Assembly: GCA_902622575.1 (NCBI GenBank)
Contig: CACNQJ010000003.1
Coordinates: forward strand, 62,001-126,000
Origin: an uncultured Bacteroidota bacterium
GTDB lineage: Bacteria > Bacteroidota > Bacteroidia > Flavobacteriales > Flavobacteriaceae
DNA: 64,000 nt
Direction of reading: 5' to 3'
The position numbers were made by a program, and so were the translations under genes. Below the pieces are notes generated by a model. The model did not search any database and was not told the DNA's origin. It saw only the letters and a program-made list of their open reading frames with translations. The first letter of the stretch is position 1; every line of letters begins with the position of its first letter. This document shows, in pieces, positions 19,778-29,677 of this stretch.

Positions 19778-19809
19778 TTTGTTTAGTGAAGTTGTAAATC
19801 ATATATTTG
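19778..19809 (+). promoter_or_regulatory. Bacteroidetes-type promoter of secDF
   Basis: TTTG at 19778-19781 and TATATTTG at 19802-19809 match the -33 (TTTG) and -7 (TAnnTTTG) elements of Bacteroidetes housekeeping promoters, with 20 bp between them. The secDF start codon follows 18 nt later, implying a short leader. Confidence 0.65.
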
Positions 19810-19827
19810 CTTGCCTAAAAATAAAAT

Positions 19828-22764
19828 ATGCATAAGAACGGTCTAGTTAAGTTTACAGCAATTCTATTTACGTTTATCAGTATTTTACAGATTTCATACA
19901 CCTATGTGGTCAGTAAAATAGAGACCGATGCACTAAATTATTCTATCAACTCTGTGTCAGAAGATGAAAAAGATTTTACCATTAAAAGAGAACTAGTTCA
20001 AAGGACATATCTTGATTCTGTAGCCGATATAAGAGTTTTTGGAATTACATCATACAAAGACGCAAAGGAGAAGGAATTAAATAAGGGTCTCGATCTGAAG
20101 GGAGGAATTAATGTTATTTTACAGATCTCAGTTAAAGATATTTTAAAAGGTTTAGCTGAAAATTCAAATGATCCACAATTTAATCTGTCCTTGGACAGAG
20201 CTGACGAATTACAGAAAAGCTCTAATGATACTTATCTAGAATCGTTTTTTATCGCATTTGAGGAGAATCAAGAAGCTTTATTAGCTTCACCTGATATTTT
20301 TGCTAATAGAACCTTGAGTGATGAAATAAACTTCCAAATGTCAAATGATCAGGTAAAACCTATTTTAAGAACAAAAATTGATGAGTCCATTACATCTGCA
20401 TTTGAGGTTTTACGTAAGAGAATTGATAAGTTTGGTGTAACTCAACCAAATATTCAAAGACTTGGAAACTCAGGAAGAATCTTAGTTGAACTACCGGGGG
20501 CTAAGGATGTTGAAAGAGTAAAAAAGCTACTACAAAGCACAGCGCAGCTCGAGTTTTGGACTACAGAAAAAAATATAGATTATTTTTCATTTCTTAACCA
20601 AGCATCAGTTGTAGTTAAAGACTTAGTTCAAGAGGAGGAAGAACTTGTTGATAAAGACGAAAGTTCTAGTGAAATAGATGATTTGCTCGCCGATGTTGAA
20701 GTGAAATCAGATTCCTTAAGTATCGATAAAAATCCTCTTCTAGATTTAATTATCAGTGCTGGATTTCAAGGTGGTCCTGTTTTGGCTCAGGTATATGAAA
20801 AAGACTTACTGACTGTCGATTCATATCTTAACAATCCAAAGGTTAGACAGCTTTTACCTGCAAGCAAAAGGTTCACAAAGTTTTTGTGGGGTATTCCAGA
20901 TCCAGAAACTAAAATTGTGGATTTATATATTATAAAAGCCAACAGAAACAATGTACCACCTTTAGGAGGAGGCGTAGTGGTGGATGCTTCTCAAGGATAT
21001 GATCAAGTTGGAAATCCTGCTGTAAATATGCAAATGAATGGTAGGGGTGCAAAGCTTTGGGAAGATTTGACAGGTGACGCATATAAAAATTCATACAACA
21101 TAGCCATTGTTTTAGATGAAACAGTTTACTCAGCTCCAGGTGTAACTAGCGGTCCAATCTCAGGTGGAAGATCAGAAATAACTGGTGATTTTTCACTAAA
21201 CGATGCTATTGACCTGGCAAATGTATTGAGAGCTGGTAAGTTGCCAGCATCAGCTGACATTATTCAATCAGAAATAGTAGGACCATCTTTAGGAAAAGAA
21301 TCAATTGAGAAGGGTATAAACTCATTTTTAATTGCTTTAGTTCTTGTTTTGATATGGATGTATTTTTATTATGGAAGAGCTGGACTATTTGCAGATGTAG
21401 CTTTAGTTTTAAATATTGTTTTGATTTTTGGATTTTTATCTGGACTGGGAGCTGTTCTTACCTTACCTGGTATTGCAGGTATTGTTTTGACAATTGGTAT
21501 GTCAGTTGATGCTAATGTCCTAATTTTTGAAAGGGTCAGGGAAGAGTTAAGAAGAGAAAAAGGTTTGAAGCAAGCTGTATCTGATGGTTTTAGTAATGCA
21601 CTCTCATCTATTTTAGATGCAAATATAACTACTGGTGTTACGGCCTTAGTGCTTTTTGTTTTCGGAACAGGTCCTATAAAAGGATTTGCTACTACTTTAC
21701 TTATTGGAATAATGACTTCTCTGTTTACTGCTATTTTCATTACCAGAATGTTAGTTGAGAATCATATCTCAAAATCAAAAACACTAAATTTCTCAACTAT
21801 GTTAACAAAAAACTGGCTGAGTAATATAAGTATCTCCTTCCTAATAAAAAGAAGAATTTCATATGTTGTTTCAGGCACCTTTATCATCATAGGTTTATCA
21901 TCACTGTTTTTAAATGGACTTAATCAAGGGGTAGATTTTGTTGGAGGAAGATCATATGTTGTTAGATTTGAACAACCAGTTTCTCAAGAAAAGGTACAAT
22001 CAAATTTGATTAAGGTACTTGGTAATGCTGAGGTAAAAACTTTTGGATCAGATAATCAATTAAAAATCACAACAAATTATAAAGTTGATATTGACTCCTC
22101 TGATATTGATGATGAAATAAATAACATATTATATACTGATCTTTCACAGTTTATGCCTAATAACCTAACAATTGATGATTTTGTCAATGGCGATGAAAAC
22201 AAACAAGTTGGTATAATGTCATCAATAAAAGTTGGCCCAACCATTGCTGACGATATAAAAAAGAACTCATTTTTTGCTGTGTTTGGCTCCTTAATTTTAG
22301 TTTTTCTTTACATTCTTCTAAGATTTAAAAACTGGCAGTTTTCGTTGGGTGCAGTATCTGCGGTATTTCATGATGTTTTAGTTGTTTTGGGTATATTTTC
22401 ATTGACGTATGCATTCATGCCTTTCAATATGGAAATAAATCAAGCATTTATCGCTGCTGTTCTAACCGTAATAGGTTATTCCTTAAATGATACAGTTGTT
22501 GTTTTTGATAGAATTAGAGAATATAGAAATATAAATACATCTTGGGAATTACCAAGAGTTGTTGATGGTGCATTAAATAGTACTTTAAGCAGAACTCTTA
22601 ATACCTCCTTTACGACTTTAGTTGTACTAGTATCAATATTTATTTTTGGTGGTGAGTCTATTCGAGGGTTTATGTTTGCGCTTATTGTTGGTGTATTGAT
22701 TGGAACTTACTCTTCTGTCTTTGTTGCAACACCTGTAATGTACGATACCCTCAAAAAGAAGTAA
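19828..22764 (+). CDS. secDF: fused protein translocase subunit SecDF
   Basis: A 978-residue fusion of SecD and SecF, the proton-driven partners of SecYEG that pull exported proteins through the inner membrane. The SecD half has an N-terminal helix, DLKGGINVILQISV, a large periplasmic domain (LRKRIDKFGVTQPNIQ, GRILVELPGA) and a membrane block with SVDANVLIFERVRE. The SecF half begins near residue 670 and has GVDFVGGRSYVVRF and IGYSLNDTVVVFDRIRE. Fused SecDF is usual in Bacteroidetes. A promoter sits just upstream, and the stop directly abuts the end of the opposed SRPBCC-like gene with no gap. Confidence 0.97.
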   Translation: MHKNGLVKFTAILFTFISILQISYTYVVSKIETDALNYSINSVSEDEKDFTIKRELVQRTYLDSVADIRVFGITSYKDAKEKELNKGLDLKGGINVILQISVKDILKGLAENSNDPQFNLSLDRADELQKSSNDTYLESFFIAFEENQEALLASPDIFANRTLSDEINFQMSNDQVKPILRTKIDESITSAFEVLRKRIDKFGVTQPNIQRLGNSGRILVELPGAKDVERVKKLLQSTAQLEFWTTEKNIDYFSFLNQASVVVKDLVQEEEELVDKDESSSEIDDLLADVEVKSDSLSIDKNPLLDLIISAGFQGGPVLAQVYEKDLLTVDSYLNNPKVRQLLPASKRFTKFLWGIPDPETKIVDLYIIKANRNNVPPLGGGVVVDASQGYDQVGNPAVNMQMNGRGAKLWEDLTGDAYKNSYNIAIVLDETVYSAPGVTSGPISGGRSEITGDFSLNDAIDLANVLRAGKLPASADIIQSEIVGPSLGKESIEKGINSFLIALVLVLIWMYFYYGRAGLFADVALVLNIVLIFGFLSGLGAVLTLPGIAGIVLTIGMSVDANVLIFERVREELRREKGLKQAVSDGFSNALSSILDANITTGVTALVLFVFGTGPIKGFATTLLIGIMTSLFTAIFITRMLVENHISKSKTLNFSTMLTKNWLSNISISFLIKRRISYVVSGTFIIIGLSSLFLNGLNQGVDFVGGRSYVVRFEQPVSQEKVQSNLIKVLGNAEVKTFGSDNQLKITTNYKVDIDSSDIDDEINNILYTDLSQFMPNNLTIDDFVNGDENKQVGIMSSIKVGPTIADDIKKNSFFAVFGSLILVFLYILLRFKNWQFSLGAVSAVFHDVLVVLGIFSLTYAFMPFNMEINQAFIAAVLTVIGYSLNDTVVVFDRIREYRNINTSWELPRVVDGALNSTLSRTLNTSFTTLVVLVSIFIFGGESIRGFMFALIVGVLIGTYSSVFVATPVMYDTLKKK

Positions 22765-23319
22765 TTATTTTTCTGAAAACCATTCATGTTGTCCAAAGTA
22801 ATTTCTTGGAACACTTTTCCTGTTTTTTAGGTAATAATTTATCCCTCCTATCACACTTTGAAGGTATTTTTTTAAGTGTGGTTCTAATATTATTTTATGT
22901 GGAAAGTAGGAGATGATTTTTGGGTATTTACTCATAAAATGAGGATAGACTGTTATACTTAAATAATTTTTATAATTTTTTGAGCTTATTTCCCAAACAA
23001 CATATGATTTTTTTCCATTTTTCGTACCTATCAACAGACTGTAACCAATTTCAGGTTCCCATGTCATAAACTCTCTTATAAATTTTAATCCGTTGAGATA
23101 TTCAAGAACATCAATAGAATTTATTCCATCCCAAGAAATACTATAATTTTCTTTACAAAATGGGTGAACATAGTTTAAGTTGCCATCTCTGGATATAATC
23201 TCCCATAAATCCTTAATGTTGGCATGTATTTCTTTTTCAACTTTTATTGGCCAAGCTCTTTTATAGTAGTTTAATTCTTTCAAAAGGTTATTTATTATTC
23301 TCAATAGATTTACGAACAC
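22765..23319 (-). CDS. SRPBCC-like protein of unknown function
   Basis: Up to 184 residues. The start of the conserved part, IKVEKEIHANIKDLWEIIS, and the alternating strands (YSISWDG, LKFIREFMTWEPEIGYSLL, YVVWEIS, YLSITVYP) with a long C-terminal helix resemble a START/SRPBCC hydrophobic-pocket fold. No catalytic role can be assigned. The GTG at 23319 overlaps murQ by 32 nt; a TTG at 23283, just past the murQ stop, gives a non-overlapping start and is more likely. It is the last gene of the murQ operon. Confidence 0.6.
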   Translation of the reverse strand: MFVNLLRIINNLLKELNYYKRAWPIKVEKEIHANIKDLWEIISRDGNLNYVHPFCKENYSISWDGINSIDVLEYLNGLKFIREFMTWEPEIGYSLLIGTKNGKKSYVVWEISSKNYKNYLSITVYPHFMSKYPKIISYFPHKIILEPHLKKYLQSVIGGINYYLKNRKSVPRNYFGQHEWFSEK

Positions 23320-24097
23320 TTTTGTTCTTCTTTAATAAACTTTTTGCTTTATCATTATCAATATTTAGCTCGTTCATTAAAATTCTTTCAGCTCTATTAA
23401 TTAATTTATTGTTAGATAACTGCATATCTATCATTTTATTATCTCTAATCCTACCTAATTTAATCATGAGAGTTGTTGAAATAGTGTTTAAAATAAGTTT
23501 TTGAGCTGTTCCTGCTTTCATTCTGGAACTTCCTGTAACAACCTCTGGACCAACAATAACTTCAATCGGATAGTTAGACACCTGGGCCAAAGGGCTATTA
23601 AAATTACATGTAATACATCCTGTCAATATACCTTCTTTAGCACATTTATTAATTGCACCAACCACGTATGGAGTTGTACCTGATGCTGCAATTCCTATGA
23701 CACTGTCTTTAGAATTAATATTATACTTTACAAGATCTATCCATCCTTGCTCAGTATCATCTTCTGCAAATTCCTGAGACTTTCTGATTGCTTTATCACC
23801 ACCAGCAATAATACCAACAACTAATTCATCTGAAACACCAAATGTGGGGGGACATTCTGATGCGTCTAGAATACCTAGCCTTCCACTGGTACCAGCACCA
23901 ATGTAAAATAGCCTCCCTCCATCGATCATATTGATATAAATTTTATCTACTAATTTTATTAAATCAGGAAGAACTTTTTTGACAGATGATGCAACTGTAG
24001 TATCCTCAGAATTAATGATATTTACTAATTCTCCGGTGGATTTCTTTTCAAGATCATTATAATTTGAATCTGTTTCCGTGATTTTTTTGAAATTCAT
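23288..24097 (-). CDS. murQ: N-acetylmuramic acid 6-phosphate etherase
   Basis: Cleaves the lactyl ether of MurNAc 6-phosphate to give GlcNAc 6-phosphate and lactate in cell-wall recycling. The 269-residue protein has the SIS-domain signature YIGAGTSGRLGILDASECPP (with the catalytic Glu), then GIAASGTTPYVVGA and GSSRMKAGTAQKLILNTIST. It is slightly shorter than the ~298-residue E. coli enzyme, as is common in flavobacteria. It follows the DUF4249 lipoprotein gene by 11 bp, which places it in an operon with a TonB receptor. Confidence 0.95.
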   Translation of the reverse strand: MNFKKITETDSNYNDLEKKSTGELVNIINSEDTTVASSVKKVLPDLIKLVDKIYINMIDGGRLFYIGAGTSGRLGILDASECPPTFGVSDELVVGIIAGGDKAIRKSQEFAEDDTEQGWIDLVKYNINSKDSVIGIAASGTTPYVVGAINKCAKEGILTGCITCNFNSPLAQVSNYPIEVIVGPEVVTGSSRMKAGTAQKLILNTISTTLMIKLGRIRDNKMIDMQLSNNKLINRAERILMNELNIDNDKAKSLLKKNKSVRKSIENNK

Positions 24098-24108
24098 TTC
24101 ATTTAAAA

Positions 24109-24921
24109 TTAGTCAATTATAATTTCTTCAAGGACATACTCATCATATTCGCAGACCTTGAAGTAACCAAAAACAATATCATCATCATTATTAACGTTAT
24201 TAATGTTCCCTTTGATTGATGCTGGAGGTGTTGAGAATGGGCCATTTTGGGTGTTTGTTTGTATGAGAATTTGAAGCATATATTTAAAATAATTATAATT
24301 TATACCTTCCATTTTAACTTTAAGTTTTTTTGACTCAGGTATCTGATCTTTATTAATAAAATATGAAAATGTAAAGCTGTTTCCGTTGATGTAAAGGTCT
24401 CTAGCAACTTGTATATTACCCTTGTCACCAAATTCGAACAGAAAATAATTATCATTCTGAATAAGATCTGTAAACGTTGTAACAATTTCAATATCATCAT
24501 CGCTTAAGGTATTTCTATCACCTTGTGTAACATTATCGATAAGACTTGATTTTGTTAAATTTTCTATTGATGAAAATTTGTTTTTTTTGTGTTCCACGAT
24601 GAGCTGGTAGCCACTTTGCTCATTTATATATGGAATATCAATCTCATAAACACCATCTTCAATAAAGTTCAGAATATATTCCTTGTTTGTTTTCAATTCT
24701 AATATCCTGACATTTGCATCATTAATGTAAGTTATATTATCATTAAAATAAGGTCTTGATTTTGTTATTAGAACTTTTGAAAATCCTGAGTTTGAGTTTA
24801 CATGCTTATTGATTTTTGCATCAATTACATAATTTTCATTTGAAAAATTGAGATCTAAATCAATAACCTTTTCGCATCCAAAAAATAAAATAATTGATAT
24901 AAATAAAAATATTTTTTTCAT
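24109..24921 (-). CDS. DUF4249 surface lipoprotein, partner of a TonB receptor
   Basis: A 270-residue lipoprotein: signal ISIILFFGC with lipidated Cys16, then an acidic stretch. The DUF4249 pattern is visible in YVIDAKI, the INDANVRILE strand, GYQLIVEHKK and the C-terminal GYFKVCEYDE. These proteins usually sit beside carboxypeptidase-regulatory-domain TonB receptors, as here, where its start overlaps the receptor stop by 1 bp. The ligand is unknown. Position before murQ hints at a cell-wall-derived substrate, but this is an inference. Confidence 0.85.
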   Translation of the reverse strand: MKKIFLFISIILFFGCEKVIDLDLNFSNENYVIDAKINKHVNSNSGFSKVLITKSRPYFNDNITYINDANVRILELKTNKEYILNFIEDGVYEIDIPYINEQSGYQLIVEHKKNKFSSIENLTKSSLIDNVTQGDRNTLSDDDIEIVTTFTDLIQNDNYFLFEFGDKGNIQVARDLYINGNSFTFSYFINKDQIPESKKLKVKMEGINYNYFKYMLQILIQTNTQNGPFSTPPASIKGNINNVNNDDDIVFGYFKVCEYDEYVLEEIIID

Positions 24922-27275
24922 TAAAATTTAAAATTATAGGTTACTGAGGGAACTATGCCAAAAATTGATATTTGTACTGCCTCATTTTTGAGTGTTTCGT
25001 TATTCCTTCTAAAAATAATTGATGATGCATTATCCCTATTATATAAATTATAAATTCCGAAAACCCATGAGCTTTCAACTTTTTTATCTTTCTTATATGG
25101 AGTTAGTGTAAGATTTACATCAAGTCTGTGATAATTTGGTAGTCTGTTTGAATTTCTTTCACCATAATTTGGAACATTTAAATTCATATAATTATATTGT
25201 GAATTAGGATAATTTGTTGGCTGACCTGTTTGAAAAATAAAATTACCAACTATTTTAAGTTTTTTATTTAAGTTATACTCCGTATTAATACTAAAATCAT
25301 GTGTTTTATCATAGGGCGTATTATACCATTTTGACATATTAATTCCATTTTCATTACTATTTCTTCCACTTGTTTTTTGCTCTGATTTTGATAAAGTATA
25401 AGCAATCCAATATTTATGTCTACCCAAATTTTTTCTTAGTAGCAGTTCCATCCCATATGCTCTTGAAATTCCTGGTAATATAACTGTCTCAATATTATCA
25501 TTTGCAACTAAATCAGCTCCATCAATATAATCCAATCTATTTTTAATTTTTTTATAGAAAACCTCAGACTCAAATTTGATTCCTTTCAATTTGGTATAAT
25601 AACCAAGTGCAAATTGATCTAATTTTTGTGGTTTGATATAAGGTCCACTTGGCACCCAAATATCTAGTGGAGTAGGAGAACTTGTATTCGAAATTAAGTG
25701 CAGGTATTGATTTAGCCTGTTATAGCTAGCCTTAATACTTTGATTTTTAAAATTATAAGAGATATTTAATCTAGGCTCAATGTTGCTGTATGTGCTAAAA
25801 ACAGATGAGTTATTATCAAAATTTTCAGCTAGTGGAGTTGCAGGATCATAAATATTTAAAACATTATCATAAATCAAAGGATTATTATTTAGATATTTTT
25901 GGAGTCCACTTTGTCTTAGTCTGAGAAATTGGTTAATTCTAAATCCATATCTCATAGATAATCTATTACTTAATTTGTGAATTACATCGAAATACGCTGA
26001 ATTTTCCATTGCAAACTTTTTATTAAGCTGAGAAAAATTGATTCCAGATTCATCTGTAAGAGGTCCAATTGAACCAGGATTAAAGTCGAAGTATATAAAA
26101 TTTAAACCATAATTGAATTGAAACTTGTTTGAAAAATAGTTTTTTAAATCAAATTTTAAATTGAAATTTTTTATTCCTGATTTCCAATCAAAACCAACAA
26201 AATCTAATTCAAGACCATAATAATAATTACTAAAAATTAAAGATGTATTTGTGAATGTCTTATCATTTATTAAGTGGTTCCATCTTAGATTTAAGGTGCT
26301 GTTACCATAAGTGTTCGAGAAAGTACCATCAAGTTTAAATAAATCTCTTCCAAAATAACCCGACAGAAATATTTTATTTTTTTTATCAATTACAAAATTT
26401 GATTTAGTATTCAAGTCATAGAAATATGCAATATTTTCAATATCAGTGAGTTTGAGAAATAGATGTGCATAAGTTCCTCTGGAAGCAACTAGAAAAGAGC
26501 TCTTATTTTTTTGTATTGGTCCTTCAGCTAAAAATCTGCTTGAGATAGCTCCGATTCCTCCATTAAAAGAAAATTTCTGATTATTACCATCCTTTTGATA
26601 AACATCCAAAACTGAGGATAATCTTCCACCATATGACGATGGAATACCGCCTTTGAATAATTTTACCTCTTTTATGGCATCAGAATTAAAAACTGAAAAT
26701 AAGCCAAATAGGTGAGAAGAATTGTATATAATTGCCTCATCAAATAATATCAGGTTTTGGTCAGCACTTCCACCACGCACATTGAATCCAGAGGCGCCTT
26801 CACCAGCACTGGAGACACCGGGCAGTAGTTGGATTGTTTTAAGTATATCGGATTCACCAAAAACAACAGGTGTTTGTCGAATGGTTTTACCTGACAAAAT
26901 ATTTAGACTTAATACAGGCAGTTCAATATCAACTTCTTCGCTATTATCTGTAACCACTACTTCATCTAATGATTCTATTTGCTCTTGGACATATACGTTA
27001 ATTGAGAGGTTTTTGTCTAGCTTTATATTTTCAGTAAATTCTTTGTAACCAAGGCTCTGTACTTTTAAGGTATATTCACCCTCATCCAAGGTAATAGAAA
27101 AAAAACCATAACTATTAGTTACAGTTCCAACTTGCAGTTCCTCTATTATCACACTGGAACCAATGACCAGTTCATTACTTTGACTATCAAGTACATAACC
27201 GTTAATGGTAAACTCTTGTTGGGATTGAATTAAAAAAAAATTCAGAATAAAAAGTAGAGAAATAAGTTTTTTCAC
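24921..27275 (-). CDS. TonB-dependent receptor with carboxypeptidase-regulatory-like domain
   Basis: A 784-residue outer-membrane receptor with a GTG start at 27275. It has a Sec signal (about 1-19, ending SQ), a carboxypeptidase-D-regulatory-like beta-sandwich (ingress about 22-105: INGYVLDSQSNE, GTVTNSYGFFSI, LKVQSLGYKEF) and a plug domain (GVSSAGEGASGFNVRGGSADQ, NAIKEV-like segment, GGRLSSVLDV). The barrel ends in VPSVTYNFKF. It is paired with the DUF4249 lipoprotein gene downstream (1-bp overlap) and murQ. The substrate is unknown. It is separated from icd by 45 bp, where TATTTTTG (27297-27290, minus strand) could be a -7 box. Confidence 0.92.
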   Translation of the reverse strand: MKKLISLLFILNFFLIQSQQEFTINGYVLDSQSNELVIGSSVIIEELQVGTVTNSYGFFSITLDEGEYTLKVQSLGYKEFTENIKLDKNLSINVYVQEQIESLDEVVVTDNSEEVDIELPVLSLNILSGKTIRQTPVVFGESDILKTIQLLPGVSSAGEGASGFNVRGGSADQNLILFDEAIIYNSSHLFGLFSVFNSDAIKEVKLFKGGIPSSYGGRLSSVLDVYQKDGNNQKFSFNGGIGAISSRFLAEGPIQKNKSSFLVASRGTYAHLFLKLTDIENIAYFYDLNTKSNFVIDKKNKIFLSGYFGRDLFKLDGTFSNTYGNSTLNLRWNHLINDKTFTNTSLIFSNYYYGLELDFVGFDWKSGIKNFNLKFDLKNYFSNKFQFNYGLNFIYFDFNPGSIGPLTDESGINFSQLNKKFAMENSAYFDVIHKLSNRLSMRYGFRINQFLRLRQSGLQKYLNNNPLIYDNVLNIYDPATPLAENFDNNSSVFSTYSNIEPRLNISYNFKNQSIKASYNRLNQYLHLISNTSSPTPLDIWVPSGPYIKPQKLDQFALGYYTKLKGIKFESEVFYKKIKNRLDYIDGADLVANDNIETVILPGISRAYGMELLLRKNLGRHKYWIAYTLSKSEQKTSGRNSNENGINMSKWYNTPYDKTHDFSINTEYNLNKKLKIVGNFIFQTGQPTNYPNSQYNYMNLNVPNYGERNSNRLPNYHRLDVNLTLTPYKKDKKVESSWVFGIYNLYNRDNASSIIFRRNNETLKNEAVQISIFGIVPSVTYNFKF

Positions 27276-27320
27276 AAGAGCAAAGTAATCAAAAATAAAC
27301 TAATTATTCAGCTTTAATTT

Positions 27321-28547
27321 TTATGATACTTTAGAATCAAGATTGGTTTTGATAGCATCTAAAAATTCTTGTGTATTTAAATAGTGCTGTCTTTTTAAAT
27401 TACTTCCATGAATCAATAATGCTAAGTCTTTAGTCATCTTTCCTGATTCCACAGTTTCAATACAGACTTTTTCAAGTAAATTACAAAAAATTAAAAGTTT
27501 ATCATTTGAATCTAATTCAGCTCTATGTATGAGGCCTCTGGTCCAGGCAAATATTGAAGCTATTGGGTTTGTTGAGGTTTCTTTGCCTTTTTGGTGCAAT
27601 CTGTAATGCCTTGTAACGGTTCCATGTGCAGCTTCAGCTTCCATGGTTTTACCATCAGGTGTTAATAAAGTTGATGTCATCAAACCTAAAGATCCAAAGC
27701 CTTGAGCTACAGTATCAGATTGAACATCCCCATCATAATTTTTACATGCCCAAACAAAACCACCTTCCCATTTCATCGCAGCTGCAACCATATCATCTAT
27801 AAGTCGGTGTTCGTAAGTAATTCCAAGCTCATCAAATTTTTCTTTAAACTCATTTTCATAAACTTCATGAAATATATCCTTGAATCTCCCATCATAAGCT
27901 TTTAAGATTGTATTTTTAGTTGAAAGGTAGAGTGGCCATTGCTTTGAAACTGCTCTATTCATACATGATCTGGCAAAACCATATATAGATGATTCAATAT
28001 TGTACATACCCATGGCAATACCATCTTCTTGAAAATTATATATTTCCCATGTCTTTTTATCGTCGCCATTTTCAGGTGTAAATGTCATGGTAAGCTTTCC
28101 TTTTCCATGTGTTACAAAATCTGTTGCTCTATACTGATCGCCAAACGCATGTCTACCAATACATATTGGTTTTACCCAGCCTTGAACATATCTAGGAATA
28201 TTTTTCATGATAATTGGTTCACGAAAAACAGTACCACCGATGATATTCCTTATTGTTCCATTGGGCGATTTCCACATCTTCTTTAATGTATACTCTTTAA
28301 CCCTTTGTTCATCGGGAGTTATTGTTGCACACTTTATCCCAACATTATATTTTTTTATGGCATTAGCAGCATCAACCGTAACCTGATCATCGGTAAAATC
28401 TCTGTTTTTTATGCCAAGATCAAAATACTTTATATCCAGCTCTATATAGGGCAGTATTAATTTTTGTTTGATATAGTCCCATATAATCCTAGTCATTTCA
28501 TCTCCGTCGAGTTCAACAACAGGGTTTTGGACTTTTATTTTAGACAT
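27321..28547 (-). CDS. icd: NADP-dependent isocitrate dehydrogenase (eukaryotic-like homodimeric type)
   Basis: A 408-residue TCA-cycle enzyme converting isocitrate to 2-oxoglutarate. [16 protein letters not shown] at the N-terminus, [42 protein letters not shown] and [10 protein letters not shown] mark the type II IDH group shared with mitochondria, not the E. coli-type Icd. NADP specificity is inferred from that group. It lies 5 bp after rplS on the same strand. Confidence 0.96.
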   Translation of the reverse strand: MSKIKVQNPVVELDGDEMTRIIWDYIKQKLILPYIELDIKYFDLGIKNRDFTDDQVTVDAANAIKKYNVGIKCATITPDEQRVKEYTLKKMWKSPNGTIRNIIGGTVFREPIIMKNIPRYVQGWVKPICIGRHAFGDQYRATDFVTHGKGKLTMTFTPENGDDKKTWEIYNFQEDGIAMGMYNIESSIYGFARSCMNRAVSKQWPLYLSTKNTILKAYDGRFKDIFHEVYENEFKEKFDELGITYEHRLIDDMVAAAMKWEGGFVWACKNYDGDVQSDTVAQGFGSLGLMTSTLLTPDGKTMEAEAAHGTVTRHYRLHQKGKETSTNPIASIFAWTRGLIHRAELDSNDKLLIFCNLLEKVCIETVESGKMTKDLALLIHGSNLKRQHYLNTQEFLDAIKTNLDSKVS

Positions 28548-28552
28548 TAGAA

Positions 28553-28903
28553 TTATTTTTTAACTTCTTTAATTCTGGCCTTTTTACCTCTAAGCTCTTT
28601 GAAGTAATAAATTCTGGATCTTTTTACTTTACCTTTTTTATTAACTTCAATTTTTTTTATTGTTGGAAGATTAAAAGGAAAAATTCTTTCAATGCCAACA
28701 GTGCCTGACATTTTTCTGATGGTAAATGTTTTTGTTTTTCCAGTTCCTTTAATTTGAATCACAACACCCTTGAAAAACTGAGTCCTAGACTTTTCACCTT
28801 CTTTAATTTCGTAATAAACAGTTATTGTGTCACCAGATTTAAATTCTGGATATTCATTTTGGGTTATGAATTCGTCTTGAACGTATTTTAGTAAAGACTT
28901 CAT
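28553..28903 (-). CDS. rplS: 50S ribosomal protein L19
   Basis: The 116-residue ribosomal protein bL19 starts at ATG 28903 ([12 protein letters not shown]). In-frame start codons further upstream fall in the leader and give an N-terminus unlike bL19. Typical segments are [41 protein letters not shown] and the basic [22 protein letters not shown]. It sits between trmD and icd on the minus strand, the common trmD-rplS pairing, with a 103-bp leader region. Confidence 0.97.
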   Translation of the reverse strand: MKSLLKYVQDEFITQNEYPEFKSGDTITVYYEIKEGEKSRTQFFKGVVIQIKGTGKTKTFTIRKMSGTVGIERIFPFNLPTIKKIEVNKKGKVKRSRIYYFKELRGKKARIKEVKK

Positions 28904-28960
28904 TTTTTTTATTTTAGAATGACCAACATACATCAATGCCAGAGGTTAATCAAGAGCTCG

Positions 28961-28968
28961 CAAACTTA
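28961..28968 (-). promoter_or_regulatory. candidate -7 box for rplS
   Basis: On the minus strand TAAGTTTG fits TAnnTTTG and lies 57 nt upstream of the rplS ATG, in the trmD-rplS gap. No clear -33 TTTG is visible. It implies a leader RNA of about 50 nt, which could hold an L19 autoregulatory element. Confidence 0.4.
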
Positions 28969-29006
28969 CATATTTTATAATTAAAAAAAAATTATTCGGC
29001 AACTAA

Positions 29007-29672
29007 TTAAGGCTTTATAATCTTTGTCTTCTCCTCGGATTTTTTCTCCCTCCAGTTGCTAATTTTTTCAATATTTCCAGAAAGTAGCACATCAGGAACA
29101 TTTAAATCTTTATAAGTTGAGGGTCTTGTATACACTGGAGGCGCTATTATACCATCTTGAAATGAATCTTCAAGTGCAGAAGTTTCGTCATTTAAAACTC
29201 CTGGAATTAACCTTATTATTGAATCGCATAAAACTGCAGCGGGAAGTTCGCCACCTGAAAGAACGTAATCACCTATTGAAAGTTCCATAGTTATTAAATT
29301 ATCCCTGACTCTTTGATCGACTCCTTTGTAATGACCACATAATATTATTAAATTTCCCTTTATTGATAATTGATTTGATATTTTTTGAGTTAATTTTTTA
29401 GCGTCGGGAGTCATGAAAATAATTTCATCATAATTATTTGACTTTTTTAGATGTGAAATACAATTATCTATTGGCTCAATCATTAGTACCATTCCTGAGC
29501 CTCCACCATATTGATAATCGTCAATTTGTTTTTTTTTGTTTTTTGAGTAATCTTTTAAATCATGGAAATTGATATTTACAATCTCTCGGTCAATAGCCCT
29601 TTTCATGATTGAGCCGGAAAAAGGACTTTTTAAAAGCTCTGGCGTAGCACTAATTACATCAATGACTTTCAT
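29007..29672 (-). CDS. trmD: tRNA (guanine37-N1)-methyltransferase
   Basis: A 221-residue SPOUT-class enzyme that methylates G37 next to the anticodon and so prevents frameshifting. Landmarks are DYQYGGGSGMVLMIEP, IILCGHYKGVDQRVRD and the trefoil-knot SAM site SIGDYVLSGGELPA. The C-terminal PDVLLSGNIEKISNWR is also typical. It starts 5 bp downstream of the degP-like gene and precedes rplS. Confidence 0.97.
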   Translation of the reverse strand: MKVIDVISATPELLKSPFSGSIMKRAIDREIVNINFHDLKDYSKNKKKQIDDYQYGGGSGMVLMIEPIDNCISHLKKSNNYDEIIFMTPDAKKLTQKISNQLSIKGNLIILCGHYKGVDQRVRDNLITMELSIGDYVLSGGELPAAVLCDSIIRLIPGVLNDETSALEDSFQDGIIAPPVYTRPSTYKDLNVPDVLLSGNIEKISNWREKKSEEKTKIIKP

Positions 29673-29677
29673 TAAAA

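Noticed and set aside
21369..21740. 123-residue antisense open frame within secDF
   Set aside because: It is the complement of a conserved SecD membrane region, with no signal of its own.
28904..28936. Eleven-residue N-terminal extension of L19
   Set aside because: Its sequence is unlike bL19, and the ATG at 28903 gives the normal length.
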